A DNA stretch of 64,000 bases, from NCBI GenBank assembly GCA_026119855.1, contig JAOWBW010000565.1:558001-622000 (forward strand), written 5' to 3'. The first letter of the stretch is position 1. Each line of letters starts with the position of its first letter. A program made the position numbers and the translations under genes. This DNA is from Campanula takesimana. Its lineage: Eukaryota > Streptophyta > Magnoliopsida > Asterales > Campanulaceae. Shown here piece by piece: positions 1-10,886 of this stretch. The notes beneath the pieces were generated by a model. It was not told the DNA's origin. It worked only from the letters and a program-made list of their open reading frames with translations, and ran no database searches.

Positions 1-271
1 ACCGGGTAGGCTTGGGACCTAGAGAGTTGAGGGTTTAGTCCTAAAGGTTCCCTAAAGTGTAGGAGATAGGGTAAAGGATCGAGTCATCTCTGGGAATCAC
101 ATAGATGGGTCCCGGACGGATCGAGGATGTTTTTACAATTTTGTGGAGACCGAGCGTGCGGGTTTATAAACAAAGTGTCGGGGAGGAGAAAACTTTATGA
201 AAGTGTTATGATCTTATACAGATGCCTTATAATTAATTATGATTCTAATCAATCCAAATAGGTCGTCGCGT

Positions 272-570
272 GCCGAGTTTGACGATGAGGGGTGCCCTTC
301 TTCTAAGTGTATCCTTGTTGACGCCTCGGTATTCTCTGGGAAACCACATAGTCGACCCATTCCGTTGGGGATTATCTAATTTGGTGAGCGGGTACCCTCC
401 CTCCTTTGAGAAATTCTACGTCGAGCTTGATGATGAGGGATACCCTTCTTCTAAGTATATTCTTGTTGGGACCTCGGTATTCTCCGAGAAAACACATAGT
501 CGACCCATTCTGTTGGGGAAGCCCCAGTTCGATAAGGGCGTAGAGTGGGGTATCCTACCTCCTTTGAGAC
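272..570. repeat. 148-bp tandem duplication in element A
   Basis: The block starting tgccgagtttgacgatgagg recurs 148 nt later as cgtcgagcttgatgatgagg. Both copies run through a shared stretch containing catagtcgacccattc. A degenerate third piece (cacatagatgggtccc) lies near 95-115. Confidence 0.7.
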
Positions 571-584
571 GCACCCTTTTTTTT

Positions 585-621
585 GCCTAGACCACCCTTG
601 CGGGTTTTCAATCTAGCGGGC
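585..621 (-). other. Candidate small RNA hairpin, copy 1 (GCAA loop)
   Basis: On the element strand the arms CTAGA/TCTAG flank CCC-GCAA-GGG. Related copies lie at 1578, 1642 and 37510. Compared with 1578, the outer pair has changed on both sides (CTAGG/CCTAG to CTAGA/TCTAG) and the loop GAAA has become GCAA, which is still a GNRA loop. Confidence 0.4.
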
Positions 622-1131
622 ATCTCTTTTGCGTCATCATTTTTTTTTTTATTTATTTATTTATTTAATTTTTTTTTTTTTTTTTTTTTGAAATCATTCA
701 GTCGACTCAAAAAAGGAAAAAAGAATTGTTTGAAAACATGCGGGGGCATTTTGGGGAGAGTAAGAGAGAGAAAAATAGTACTCACATTTTGACTCTTTGG
801 GCAACTGAGTGTATATATGTACAAAAGGGAGGAAGCCCCTGCTTGACAGAAAGTAAGTGTTTAGCTCTTTCCTAGATTGTAGAACGGAAGACTTGTCGAG
901 ACATTTGAAAATTGTTTTATTCAAGATTCTCATTTGATTGCTCGAGAATGGACCTCGTTGATTAGTTATGCATCTTATGATTATGTTTTTTAGACAAGTA
1001 GTCTCGAAATAATAAATGTTTTGATCAATTGTGAGTGAAGAAGTCAGGAGTAGAAATATGGGGCAAGAGAGAAAAGAAAGAAAATTGGCTACGAGGCGGG
1101 TTGTGTATATTTTGGACCGGACCCTAAGGTT

Positions 1132-1175
1132 GCCTACGTTCTCCTCAAGGTGAGGAGCTCAGGTCCACGTAGTTC
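1132..1175 (-). other. CTACG...CGTAG hairpin motif, internal copy in element A
   Basis: Element strand: CTACG, then GACCTGAG, then the perfect 7-bp stem CTCCTCA/TGAGGAG with a 3-nt loop, then CGTAG. Compared with the LTR copy at 7145, one base pair of the stem is changed on both sides. Confidence 0.55.
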
Positions 1176-1577
1176 GGGGATGACCCGCTTGACGATGGTG
1201 TCGGGTTTCAGTGGGTATGTGTGGGAGGAAAGAAAAGAAAGAAAGTTGGCCCAAGGTAGGTTATGTTTGGCTTTGAGTGGTTGCCCGGTTGACGATGAAG
1301 TTGGGTTTTGAGTTTAGGGGTGTGAGGTTCGTTTGAGGTGAGTTGTTCTTTGTAGCTCATTGCGGTGGATTACTCCTTTGTAGTTGTCGCAGTGGATTGC
1401 TCCATCGTAGTTGTCATGGGTTGCTGCCGTTTATCTACTTTGTAAGGAAAGAAAGGAAAATAGAACATTTGAGGTGAAAAGAAAATGAGACTTTTACTTT
1501 TCCATGGTGATAGCCCCTTCTATTTTTCTTTTTCTTTTTTATTTTATCTCTTTGTGCACACCTTTTTTTTTTTTTTT

Positions 1578-1614
1578 GCCTAGGCCGCCCTTTCGGGTTT
1601 TCAACCTAGCGGGC
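1578..1614 (-). other. Candidate small RNA hairpin, copy 2 (GAAA loop)
   Basis: Element strand arms CTAGG/CCTAG flank CCC-GAAA-GGG. A third copy follows at 1642-1678 with arms CTAGG/CCTAG and loop AAAA. Confidence 0.4.
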
Positions 1615-2568
1615 TTCTTTTTGTGCAATGCTCTAACTTTTGCCTAGGTCGCCCTTTTGGGTTTCAACCTAGCGAGCCATATATATATATATATTTTTTT
1701 TATATTTGTACATGAAACATTGGGCGAGACAAGCCCCTAGTTTGCTTTCGCCTCTCTCGATTGCGAGGTAGCTTCCTTATAGTTCAAGCAGTCTTTTGCT
1801 GGCGGCGGGCCTCCTAGCCCCTTGATTTTCACCGGTAGAGCTCCATTGGATTATCACGTGCACCAATTAATGGCATGAATGACTTCGTGCACTTGTCTTA
1901 CATTTACGATGGAATACGGACAGCCCCAGTGTAACGGCATGTAGTACTCATGAAGGGAGCAAACCAACCCTTTAAATTGTGGCAGCATGGATGTCTATTT
2001 GATGATGAGCCACCACAGTCCATTTCTTTGTCACGACCTTATAAAAAGGGGTCTAATGGTGGGATGAGAGGCGTATGAGGATAGTGTATGGGAGAGGGTG
2101 TATACAGAGAGTGTACATGAAGTGTGTACAAGGGGTGAGTGTATAGAGAGAGTGTATGGGGGTAGAATGTAGAGAGAAGAGAAAGTGATTCGTTCATCCC
2201 AATTGATCGAAGCATTTGTTATTTTGAGATTAATCGTTTACTTAGTTATGTGAATGGTTTGTGGGTCCATTTACCTTTTAATGAGTCGTCATTAATGAGT
2301 AAGATTAAGATTAATTCATCATATAAAGATATAGCAATCAAGCGAAAATGGTGAATAAGACAATTTTCATGAAATTGATATATGCAAGCTTATGTCTCAA
2401 GTCTAGAGAGAAAGAAAAGAAATAAAGACCTTTTTATTGGAACTAAAAGATTTAAACTGACTAGTCCGGGGTGGACTTTTACTTAAAGAAACAAAAATCG
2501 TCCAAGGTGGACTTTTGACTAAGGACACTCTAGAACCTACGAAGACTGAATGACCCTTTTCTTTTCTT

Positions 2569-3288
2569 TTATTTAAAGGAGGTAGCCCCAATTTCCTCTT
2601 TTGCCCATGCCCATGTATTCCGTTGGCGGGTGATGGCTCCGCTGTCAATGAGGCTTTGAATCTTCCTCCTCAATTGGAGGCAATCTTCGGTGTCATGCCC
2701 AATGTACTGGTGGTATTGGCAGTGTTTGGAGGGATCCAAGCCTTGCTTCACCCTACTTGGTTCATAGTTGAACAAAGGAGACAACTTGCCGGCTTGAACT
2801 AGACTTTTGAATAGTTTGGCTAACGGAATACCCAAGTCATTGTACTCGCGTTCGTCCTTCCGAACTGTCTTTGAGGGTGGTTTAGGTACCGGTACCTGTC
2901 GTTGATGAGTAGTCTTAGGAGGCATCCCAACGGGGGAAATCTGTGATGGCCCATACATTTGAGGAGTGTACGGGTGTTGAAATTGAGAAAGAGGGAGAAC
3001 TCGGCCGAGGTAATCATAAATGCAATAAATATCAGAGTGAAGGCGCTTCTCGGTGTCCTTTAGAGCCTTGCACATCTCTTTTTGGAAGCGGTCGACTTGC
3101 TTGAGGAGGACAGTCTCAAAGTAGGCTTCTTGTTCGTCGAGAGCGGTCCGGAAGAGGGTTGCTTGCTCGTTGAGGATGGTCTCGAAATGGAGCGCTTGCT
3201 CATTGAGATCAGTACCGGTGTAGAGGATTGTCTCGGGATCTTGGGTAGCAGCTTCAGTTGCAACTTCGATGTTCCTTGCAGCCGACAT
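2569..3288 (-). CDS. Reduced gag-like protein of element A (239 aa)
   Basis: This resembles the nucleocapsid end of Tat/Ogre gag polyproteins. The N-terminal half (about residues 25-75) has an 11-12-residue repeat (LNEQA..FET.L type) likely to form a coiled coil. A proline-rich linker follows. Residues 155-175 carry the IPLAKLFKSLVQAGKLSPL segment usual before the finger, and residues 190-203 are the finger itself (CQYHQYIGHDTEDC), followed by LRRKIQSLIDSG. The central capsid domain found in element D's gag is missing, so the protein is much shorter than a normal gag. The reading frame is open from ATG at 3288. No pol follows. Element B carries a protein of the same plan, which argues that it is retained rather than random debris. 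Whether it is translated or binds element RNA is inference. Confidence 0.6.
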   Translation of the reverse strand: MSAARNIEVATEAATQDPETILYTGTDLNEQALHFETILNEQATLFRTALDEQEAYFETVLLKQVDRFQKEMCKALKDTEKRLHSDIYCIYDYLGRVLPLSQFQHPYTPQMYGPSQISPVGMPPKTTHQRQVPVPKPPSKTVRKDEREYNDLGIPLAKLFKSLVQAGKLSPLFNYEPSRVKQGLDPSKHCQYHQYIGHDTEDCLQLRRKIQSLIDSGAITRQRNTWAWAKEEIGATSFK

Positions 3289-3434
3289 GATGCAGAACTC
3301 TATGTCATGAAAGAATTAGATTCGTATTTAATGATAAGGCATCGTTATAAAAATCATTTTTTGGAAAAGAGTCGGTCTCCACATTTTTGAAATGCATTTT
3401 GGTAAAAACTTGAAAGTTTGACCGGGCCGAAGTT

Positions 3435-3499
3435 GCCTACGTTCCCCTTATCATGAGGGAGAGGTCCCACACAATAAGAGGCTCAGGTCGCCGTAGTTC
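3435..3499 (-). other. CTACG...CGTAG hairpin motif, extended copy
   Basis: Just upstream of the gag-like ORF in element orientation. The inner stem is CCTCTTAT/ATAAGGGG (8 pairs, one G-T), with about 22 extra nt in the loop that hold a nested GGGA..TCCC. The outer CTACG/CGTAG is intact. Confidence 0.5.
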
Positions 3500-3649
3500 G
3501 AATCAAGTTAGACTTTTAAAAAGACGTGAGAGGTGACCATAGGGGTCAATTTGATAGAGTCTTTTTAAGATAAAGAGCGATCTTGAGGTCAAAAGCAGGA
3601 GATGACTCGGTCCTTAGTCAAGCATGGGTGAGGAAAACCTATAGGAGTT

Positions 3650-5830
3650 GGTTTTGATTGAGTCGGGTATGGTTTGACTTATGGTTTGACCTAAATTTGA
3701 CCTAAGGTTTGACCTAAGGTTTTAGACAAGAAGTGGTTCAAGCTAGAATGCGACGATAATGGTGGGTTGACCTAGATGGGTAATGGATAGGTCGACCTAA
3801 ATGAGAAGGGTTGGATTGACCTATATGGTGAATGAATCAAGATAGCGGGTTGTAGCGGGTTGCCTATGGGATGATCTAAGCGGGATAAACATGGTTTGAC
3901 CTAAGCGGGTCGAATGTGAGTTGGTTGACCTAAATGGTTAACCTATACGGGTTAAACATGGGTAGGCTGACCTATTCGGGTTGGTTGACCTAGGGAGGTC
4001 GGTAGATAGATTCAAGATGGGCAAGTCGACTTAAGCGGGCCAAGGATTGACCTAGATGGGTCAAAGGTAAAGGGGTAGTTTTAACCTAAGACGGACGAGT
4101 TGACCTAGATGGGTCGAGGATGGTGTGTGGGCCTAAACGGGTCGAGACGGGTTGACCTAGGTTGGTATGGACAACGGTGGGTCAAATAATGACCTAGGTG
4201 GGTCAGGATGACGGTTTGACCTAAGCGGGTTAAGGTCAAAGGTAATTGGGTTCACCTATGGGACCAAATATTGACCTAAGAGGTCAATAGCGGATAAGGT
4301 TGACCTAAGGGTCAAAGGTTGACTTAAGAAGTCGAAAGGTGATTGGGTTGACTTAGGGAGTCAAAGGTTGACCTCAGAGGTCAAAGGCGGATAAGGTTGA
4401 CCTGAGTGGTCAAAGGTTGACCTAAGAGATCGAGGGGTGATAAAGTTGACCTAAGGGGTCCAAGGTTTGACCTATGGGGTCAAAGGCAGATGAGAATGAC
4501 CTATGGGGTCAAAGGTTGACCTAAGAGGTCAAAGGCGGATGAGGTTGACCTAAGGGGTCAAAGGTTGACCTAAGAGGTCGAGGGGTGACCTAAGAGGTCG
4601 AAGGTGATAAGGTTGACCTAGGAGGTCAAGGGTTGACCTAAGAGGTCGGAGGTTGATAAAGTTGACCTAAGGGGTCAAGGGTAGACCTAAGAGGTCAAAG
4701 GTTGGTAAGGTTGACCTAGGGGGTCAAAGGTTGACTTAAACGGATAAGATTGACCTAGGGGGTCAAAGGTTGACTTAAATGGATAAGATTGACCTAGGGG
4801 GTCAAAGGTTGGCCTAAGAGGTCAAAGGGTGGTAAGGTTGACCTAGGCGGTTAAAGGTTGACCTAGGAGGTCAAAGGTAGATAAGGTTGACCTAGGAGGT
4901 CAAGGGTTGACCTAAGAGGTCGGAGGCGAATAAAGTTGACCTAGGCGGTCAAGGGTTGACCTAAGAGGTCGAGGGGTGACCTAAGAGGTCGAGGGTGATA
5001 AGGTTGACCTAGGAGGTCAAGGGTAGACCTAAGAGGTCAAAGGCGGATAAGGTTGACCTATGGGGTCAAAGGTTGACCTAAGAGGTCGAAGGTTGACCTA
5101 AGGGGGTCAAGAGCGGAGAAAGTTGACCTAGGGGGTCAAAGGTTGACTTAAACGGATAAGATTGACCTAGGGGGTCAAAGGTTGACCTAAGGGGGTCAAG
5201 AGCGGAGAAGGTTGACCTAGGGGTCAAAGGTTGACCTAAGGGGGTTAAGAGCGGAGAAAGTTGACCTAGGGGGTCAAAGGTTGACCTAGGAGGTCAAAGG
5301 TTCAGAGGGTTGACCTAGGCGGTCAAAGGTTGACCTACGTTGAGAAGGTTGACCTAGGCGGTCAAAGGTTGACCTAGGAGGTCAAAGGTTGACCTAAGGG
5401 GTCAAAGGTGGATAAGGTTGACCTAGGAGGTCAAAAGTTGGTAAGGGTTGACCTTGGGGGTCAAAGGTTGACCTAGGGGGTCAAAGGTAGATAAAGTTGA
5501 CCTAGGCGGTCAAAGGTTGATAAGGTTGACCTAGGGGATCAAAGGTTGACCTAGGAGGTCAAAGGTTCAGAGGGTTGACCTAGGCGGTCAAAGGTTGACC
5601 TAGGGGGTCAAAGGTTGAGAAGGTTGACTTAGGCGGTCAAAGGTTGACCTAGGAGGTCAAAGGTTGACCTAAGGGGTCAAAGGCGGATAAGGTTGACCTA
5701 GGAGGTCAAAAGTTGGTAAGGGTTGACCTAGGGGGTCAAAGGTTGAGAAGGTTGACCTAGGCGGTCAAAGGTTGAGAAGGTTGACCTAGGCGGTCGAAGG
5801 TGAAGGGTAGACCCAAATGGATCGCAATGA
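3650..5830. repeat. About 20-bp minisatellite of inverted TTGACC / GGTCAA units
   Basis: About 2.2 kb made almost wholly of variants of GGTTGACCTAGGAGGTCAAA. Each unit is a near-palindrome, TTGACC facing GGTCAA across a 4-6-nt core (TAGG, TAAGAG, TAGGGG). Units are interspersed with GGATAAGG-type spacers, giving higher-order periods of about 40-60 bp. The edge at 3650-4300 is more diverged (TGACCTAAGCGGGTC forms). TTGACC matches the W-box core TTGAC(C/T) bound by plant WRKY factors; by eye there are roughly a hundred cores counting both strands. No coding potential. Confidence 0.9.
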
Positions 5831-6309
5831 TGACCCAACGGATGAGCGATGGACCTTAGAGGTCGCCTAGATGCAATGCACATTTTATTTTGCGAAAAGT
5901 TTTGCATTTATTTACATCCTAAATGGGTGGTCCGAGGAGTGTCCTAATCTCTATATGTGGGTTGACACGGGTTAGGTTAAAGGTTCCCACCGCTCGCGGA
6001 ACGTACACGGTGAGTGGAGTAGACGAGTGACTCGAAAAATGTGAGGCAGTAGCGCACAAATTCCTGCACATCGAATACTCCGGGTAGTAGGGACCTGTGC
6101 AGTGCTGACACGGACTAGTGGTAGTGTGTGGCAAGAAACTAATTCTTTTTAAGGAGAAAAGAGAGAAGTTTTGAATGTTTGAATAATGCTATGCAATGCA
6201 ATGCAGGAGAAGGAAAATAATGTACAAGGGAGCATAGCAGAGTTTTGTTTGACCCTAATACTAAGGGGAAAATAACAAAGGTACAAGGATACAAGGTATA
6301 TAAAAAGTA

Positions 6310-6836
6310 CAAGTATTAACATTGCGGGGTGCACGGGTGCATGTGTTAACATGGCAAGTATGTGAGGTGCATGTATAAACAGGGCAAGTGTGTGCATGTG
6401 TAAACATGGCAAGTGTGTGTAGGGTGCCTGTGTAAACATTGCAAGTGTGTGAGGTGCATGTGTAAACATAGCAAGTGTATGTGAGGTGCACGTGAAAACA
6501 TGGCAAGCGTGCATGTGTAAACATGGCAGATGTGTGCATGTGTAAACATGGCAGGTGTGTGCATGTGTAAACATGGCAGGTGTGTGCATGTGTAAACATG
6601 GCAAGTATGTGCATGGAGAAACATGGCAGGTGTGTGCATGTGTAAACATGGCAGGTGTGTGCATGTGTAAACATGGCAGGTGTGTGCATGTGTAAACATG
6701 GCAAGTGTGTGCATGTTTAACATGGCAGGTGTGTGCATGTGTAAACATGGCAGGTGTGTGCATGTCTAAACATGGCAAGTGTGTGCATGTGTAAACATGG
6801 CAAGTGTGTGCATGTGTAAACATGGCAAGCATCATG
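6310..6836. repeat. 25-bp minisatellite in element A leader
   Basis: About twenty head-to-tail copies of a 25-mer like GTGTGTGCATGTGTAAACATG-GCAG. The central copies are nearly identical and the left edge is degenerate. It lies just downstream of the primer site in element orientation. Since 3 x 25 = 75, all frames stay open, producing long HMHTPAMFT-type ORFs that are not genes. Confidence 0.9.
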
Positions 6837-6883
6837 ATGTGACGAAAGTTAGACCCACTAAGTTTGAAAAAGTTTCAAAGCAG

Positions 6884-6901
6884 TCCCCAGCAGAGTCGCC
6901 A
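6884..6901 (-). other. Primer-binding site of element A
   Basis: Minus strand TGGCGACTCTGCTGGGGA, one base from the LTR end. It is the Tat/Ogre-type site, usually assigned to tRNA-Arg. Confidence 0.85.
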
Positions 6902-7144
6902 CTGTGAATACGTGTGTTTGAATTTGAGAATATTCATAGTAACATTAAAATATATGAGAGTCGCCACGCCGTTTTAATTATAGCCAAAACATTGAGAAAA
7001 AGCATGTTTAATGGGTTCGGGGGTCAAATTACAACAAGAGAAGAATATTGAACGTTATCACTCCTATTGCCCGAATTGATCGGTCTTTCTATCATGATGA
7101 ATGTGTTAGTAGTGTGTTAGTGATTTAGACCGGATCCGAAGATT

Positions 7145-7189
7145 GCCTACGTTCTTCTCAATGTGAGAAGCTCAGGTCAGCGTAGTTCG
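7145..7189 (-). other. CTACG...CGTAG hairpin motif in the A LTR
   Basis: Element strand: CTACG, GACCTGAG, perfect 7-bp stem CTTCTCA/TGAGAAG with loop CAT, then CGTAG. It lies downstream of the TATA-like box, so it should be in the transcript. Confidence 0.55.
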
Positions 7190-7650
7190 AGAAGAATTTA
7201 GAATAGGCAGAAGAATCGGGATCATGCATAATGAGGGAGGAATTACCTAAAGATTAGGGTTTAGAAGTAGTTCCTAGATCATCCTTGGGTCGATGAACCC
7301 TAGATCATCATCGGCTATGAAATAACATGCAAACATGAAGATCGCAACCCTAAATATAGCATAAATAAGGTTTTAATCTATGAACACGATGAACATATGA
7401 AGAACATATATGAACATATGAATGAACATGCGAAGCATATGAAGAAACTATGAATAAACATGCAAGAACATGAATATTAAAGATCTACATTAGAAATAAT
7501 GCAAGAACGTGAAGAAATAAGTTAGAAAACTTACCTATGTTGGCAAGAAATAAACCTTGATCTTCTTGGAGATTTGAATGCTAATTAGAGAGCAAAATTG
7601 TGTTTTAGAACTCTCAAATTCGGATCCCCCCAATTATGAGGCAAGGGAGG

Positions 7651-7660
7651 TCTTTAAATA
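7651..7660 (-). promoter_or_regulatory. TATA-like box in the A LTR
   Basis: Minus strand TATTTAAAGA, about 335 nt from the LTR start, a plausible U3 core promoter. Confidence 0.4.
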
Positions 7661-7707
7661 GGAAACTGATGGAGAGATCTGACGGTCAGGATCATCCGGA
7701 GCGGATG

Positions 7708-7792
7708 TGGCCGCGTGGCCAAGATGGAGGGCGGCGGCGACGTTGGCCGCGTGGCCAAGGTTGGAGCTTGGACGAATGTGGCCGCGTGGCCA
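7708..7792. repeat. CpG-rich word array of the A LTR (three exact 14-mers)
   Basis: TGGCCGCGTGGCCA occurs exactly at 7708, 7744 and 7779 (spacing 36 and 35) in otherwise AT-rich DNA, just upstream of the TATA-like box. Each copy is a near-palindrome (TGGCC..GGCCA). The intervening sequence is unrelated between copies. Confidence 0.85.
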
Positions 7793-7994
7793 TCGTTGCT
7801 GGCTGACTTAATTTTCAAGCTAGGGTTTCTGCATGGTTTTAAGGAAACCATTTATTACCTATTTTGATAGATTTTGTCATAAATGAGATATTTCGGGAAT
7901 CCGGGACAAGTCTTTGCAAGGTTTCTAATTCCTATAAAGTCCTTGTATTTTTGGGAAAGTCCTAATAAACTCATTTTCAGGTCGGGTACTAACA

Positions 7995-9356
7995 AGGGCA
8001 AGCGGCTTCCACCGACCAAAAGAGACGAACCTAGGATCTAGTGTATCGCAAGATTCCCAATGGGTGAGCCATTCCAATCATGACTAAGCCCCGGTTAAGA
8101 TCGAGATTCGTCTTAGGGACTTAAGGGACTTCCGGTATAACCTCATCTTTGATGAGGGCTCTCGAATCTTATCCATGGGCTTAAGGATGATTAGTATGAA
8201 CCATTGATTAGGGCTTGACAACACAGTGTCACCCTATCCTTAATACATGACTTAGGTTAATTATAGCCAATATTAACGCATAAGTCAAGGACCGGGTCAA
8301 AGTTGACAATAGTCACACTTGCTTTCACAAGGAGTCCTGACTCGGGCATTAACTTGGCCACAATTAATCTCAGACACGTATTAGGGACGTGGTAACGTGA
8401 GCTAGACCAAAACCCAACCAAAGTCTCGGTATTTGTGTGTCACGGACAAGTGTGGTTGACTCGGCTAGGAAGGGGAGGTGGAATGGACCCGTGCGCGCTA
8501 GAAGGGTACAAGAGCGCCAGTCAAGCTGCATCGTGGCATCCATCCCGGGTTTAAAGGGCATTTGGAACGTGCAAGGTCAAGTGCGCGTAGTGTGAAGCCA
8601 TTCTATGTTCTCTTTTGAGTTAAAATAGAAATTTTTTATTCGTTTTAGCATTATGAGCAATGTACAATCAACACATGAACAAGCATGAATAAGCATAATC
8701 AACAAAAATGAACAAGCATGAATAAGCTATTTACACAAGCAATCAAGCAAGAATCATATGAACAAACAAAGCCAAAACTTGTACATATACTAAATTGTGC
8801 ACAACAAAAATTCTTTGAAATCAAAGCTTCACACGAAACAATCCTTTTGAAAACCATTTGCAAAACAAGTTGTGTACAATAAAAGGATTCAAAATCTTTA
8901 TAAAAGGGGTTATGCACAAGGAGGCCTTAAAAACCCGATTTTATGTCCAAAAAGACTTGTGCATAACCAAGCTTTAAAAACCAAGTTTTGGCTAGAAAAG
9001 AAGAAGGTAATGTGCACAAACAAATCTGTAAATTTGGAACCTGGATAAGCAGAAGCAAAAGCGACACAGAATGTTTCTGCCCTGCACAAAATTGTCAAGT
9101 TTTGAAACATTCTGTTCCCTGCCCAACATAGCCGTACGACTATAGCATCCTGGCTATTATTTTTTGCAGTTTTCCAACTTCTGATCATCAAGCCCCAGTT
9201 TATTTCACATCCAGAATAATTTCCACTCCAGAAGATTCGAACAGAAACTCAGCACACACAAAACAAACACGAAAGTTAACGAAAACAGGGGACGGGAGTT
9301 AGACCCACACAAAAGTGTCCTCAAAGCTTCTAAAAAGAAGTTTGCAAACACTTTAC
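7995..9356 (-). other. Leader of element C, non-coding
   Basis: No credible gene. It aligns with D's leader through to the block (G/T)TCGGTGGAAGC at its left edge. It holds degenerate AACAAGCATGAATAAGC-type repeats (8640-8740) and the phrase TGCCCAACATAGCCGTACGA at about 9119, which is shared with the C LTR. Confidence 0.65.
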
Positions 9357-9374
9357 TCCCCAGCGGAGTCGCCA
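9357..9374 (-). other. Primer-binding site of element C
   Basis: Minus strand TGGCGACTCCGCTGGGGA, one base from the LTR end at 9376. Confidence 0.85.
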
Positions 9375-10377
9375 CTGTAAGGATCCCGCCCCCACGCGGA
9401 AAATGCGACGAGTATGGGGGCAAAACGCCAAACACGGTTATCACGCAAAAACATAACGGAGTCGCCACATTTGTTAATTATTTAACCCAAAAAATGGAAA
9501 TGTTAGAGATTCTATTAGTTCGGAGGTGAGGTTACGCCTTGGGAAGAGTTTTACGTCACCCAAGCCGCCTCAGATAGGATCGAGTCTCCCTAACGTTTGT
9601 TAACAAAGTGCATGTGTGTGTGTGTTTCAAAAACGGGAGAAACTGACTTTTAATAAAACTGGTTAATTATTTAACAGAAAAGGGTTATTTTGCAAACATT
9701 CAGACTAGAAAAGGAAAAAATGGAAAAAGGCACTCCCCGGCCAAAGTAGCCGTATGGATGGGGAGGGCATTCTAGGGATTTTTGACAGTTGATCAGAAAA
9801 CTGTCCAGTTTCAGATAAAACAGAGTGTTCTTGCTGAAACTGGACTGAAATGATCATTTTCAATTATTTTCCTTAACAAAACATAGATTTAATCATCCCT
9901 ATGTCATTGATCACAAATTAGACACCAAAAACAAAGGTTTTGGGTGTGATCAAGACAATCATTGGGGAAGTTTTTGAGAAAGGTGATGAACATGCCCTTT
10001 GGGCCAAAATTACCATTTGATGAGTAAAGATTGAAACTTTACCATCAAAATGGACTTTTGATGAAATATTAACCTTGAGGGACAACAAAAACAACATAAA
10101 GATCCAATCTTTATGACCCAATCTTAGTGATTTTTGGCTAGATCAAGGTTGGGATGATAAAGATTGAGCCTTTATCCCCCAACATGATCATCATGGCCTA
10201 GTTTGTGGAATACTAACATAAAGACATGAGCTTTCTCCTTGATAAAGAGATCTTTAAGCCATTTAGAACAAAGAAATCAAACCATGATTATCCTTAGGTT
10301 TGAACATCTTTCACACAAAAGTATGAAGGGCACCTTGAATCATGCTCATGGTTTGGTTCACATTAAAAACCATCAGG

Positions 10378-10549
10378 CTTTAGCCTGGTGGCCAGAGCTC
10401 ATGGCTTCCAACCTGGAGGTCATGGGTTCGATCCCCCCTCCCCCCAAAAGTTAGAGAGAAGTTTTTCTCTCCCTAGGATTTGTCTCCTAGGCGCTTCTGC
10501 TGATGATTATGTATTGAGTTCAACTATGAATTAAATTTGAAAAAAAAAG
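10378..10549 (+). mobile_element. tRNA-derived SINE inside the C LTR
   Basis: Polymerase III A box TAGCCTGGTGG at 10381 and B box GGTTCGATCCC at 10425 are followed by a short unique body and a terminal A tract at about 10540-10548. Length of about 170 bp is typical of plant SINEs. No clear target duplication was found. Confidence 0.8.
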
Positions 10550-10876
10550 AAGATAGATATGCTTGAAATGGACAAGTCTTGTAGTAATATAATATATGTA
10601 TGCTTGAAATGGACAAGTCTTACAAGAATGTAAATTTGCTTGAGAGGACAAGTCTTACAAGTATTTAAACAAGAACAAGTAATATGATTAACAAAGCAAA
10701 ATAGAGTTGAGATGAAGAGAAGATGGGGGAAGGGGACCTCACCTATGATGGTTCTAGTCTATCTTCCTTTCCTTCACTCAATTATAAGGGTGATTTCTCT
10801 CTCAGACATGATTTCTGCAGAGTTTCCCCTATCTAAACAATATTCTTCCCCCCTGAAATGATCAACATGGGGTCCA

Positions 10877-10886
10877 ATTTATAGAG
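10877..10886 (-). promoter_or_regulatory. TATA-like box in the C LTR
   Basis: Minus strand CTCTATAAAT, about 220 nt from the LTR start and directly downstream of the two CGTACG words. Confidence 0.4.

Larger units (their letters stand above)
1..2568 (-). other. Non-coding 3' part of element A's interior
   Basis: No credible gene. It contains a 148-bp imperfect direct duplication (from about 272 and about 420, with a partial third copy near 90), long T tracts, GA-rich degenerate repeats near 2080-2170, one copy of the CTACG hairpin and three copies of a GCCTAG...CTAGCGGGC block. The short ORFs here are low-complexity or lie inside the duplications. Confidence 0.6.
1..7994 (-). mobile_element. 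Element A: Tat/Ogre-like LTR retrotransposon, non-autonomous, left end outside window
   Basis: Read on the minus strand, the order is LTR (7994 to 6903), primer site, 25-bp minisatellite, a conserved leader block, a large TTGACC array, a gag-like ORF, then about 2.5 kb without coding potential before the window edge. The primer site TGGCGACTCTGCTGGGGA is the form usual in plant Tat/Ogre Ty3/gypsy elements. No protease, reverse transcriptase or integrase is seen, so it looks non-autonomous, although the 3' end is not visible. It is inserted in element C: C's leader resumes at exactly 7995. LTR and leader resemble element G at 26354, so A and G belong to one family. Confidence 0.85.
6903..7994 (-). 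repeat. LTR of element A (1092 bp)
   Basis: On the minus strand it starts TGTTAGTACCCGACCTG at 7994 and ends TATTCACA at 6903, directly before the primer site. It aligns with the element G LTR (26354-27618). It contains a TATA-like TATTTAAAGA at 7660-7651, three exact CpG-rich 14-mers upstream of it, the CTACG hairpin (7145-7189) and an internal copy of the start of the primer site (GTGGCGACTCT at 6967-6957). Confidence 0.88.

Noticed and set aside
3650..5830. CRISPR-like array of short direct repeats
   Set aside because: Plant nuclear DNA; spacers are variants of the repeat itself and there are no cas genes. It is a minisatellite.
6149..6835. 228-residue His/Met/Thr-rich ORF and overlapping frames
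   Set aside because: Open only because the 25-bp minisatellite lacks stops. No start context, no conserved domain, and it lies in the element leader.
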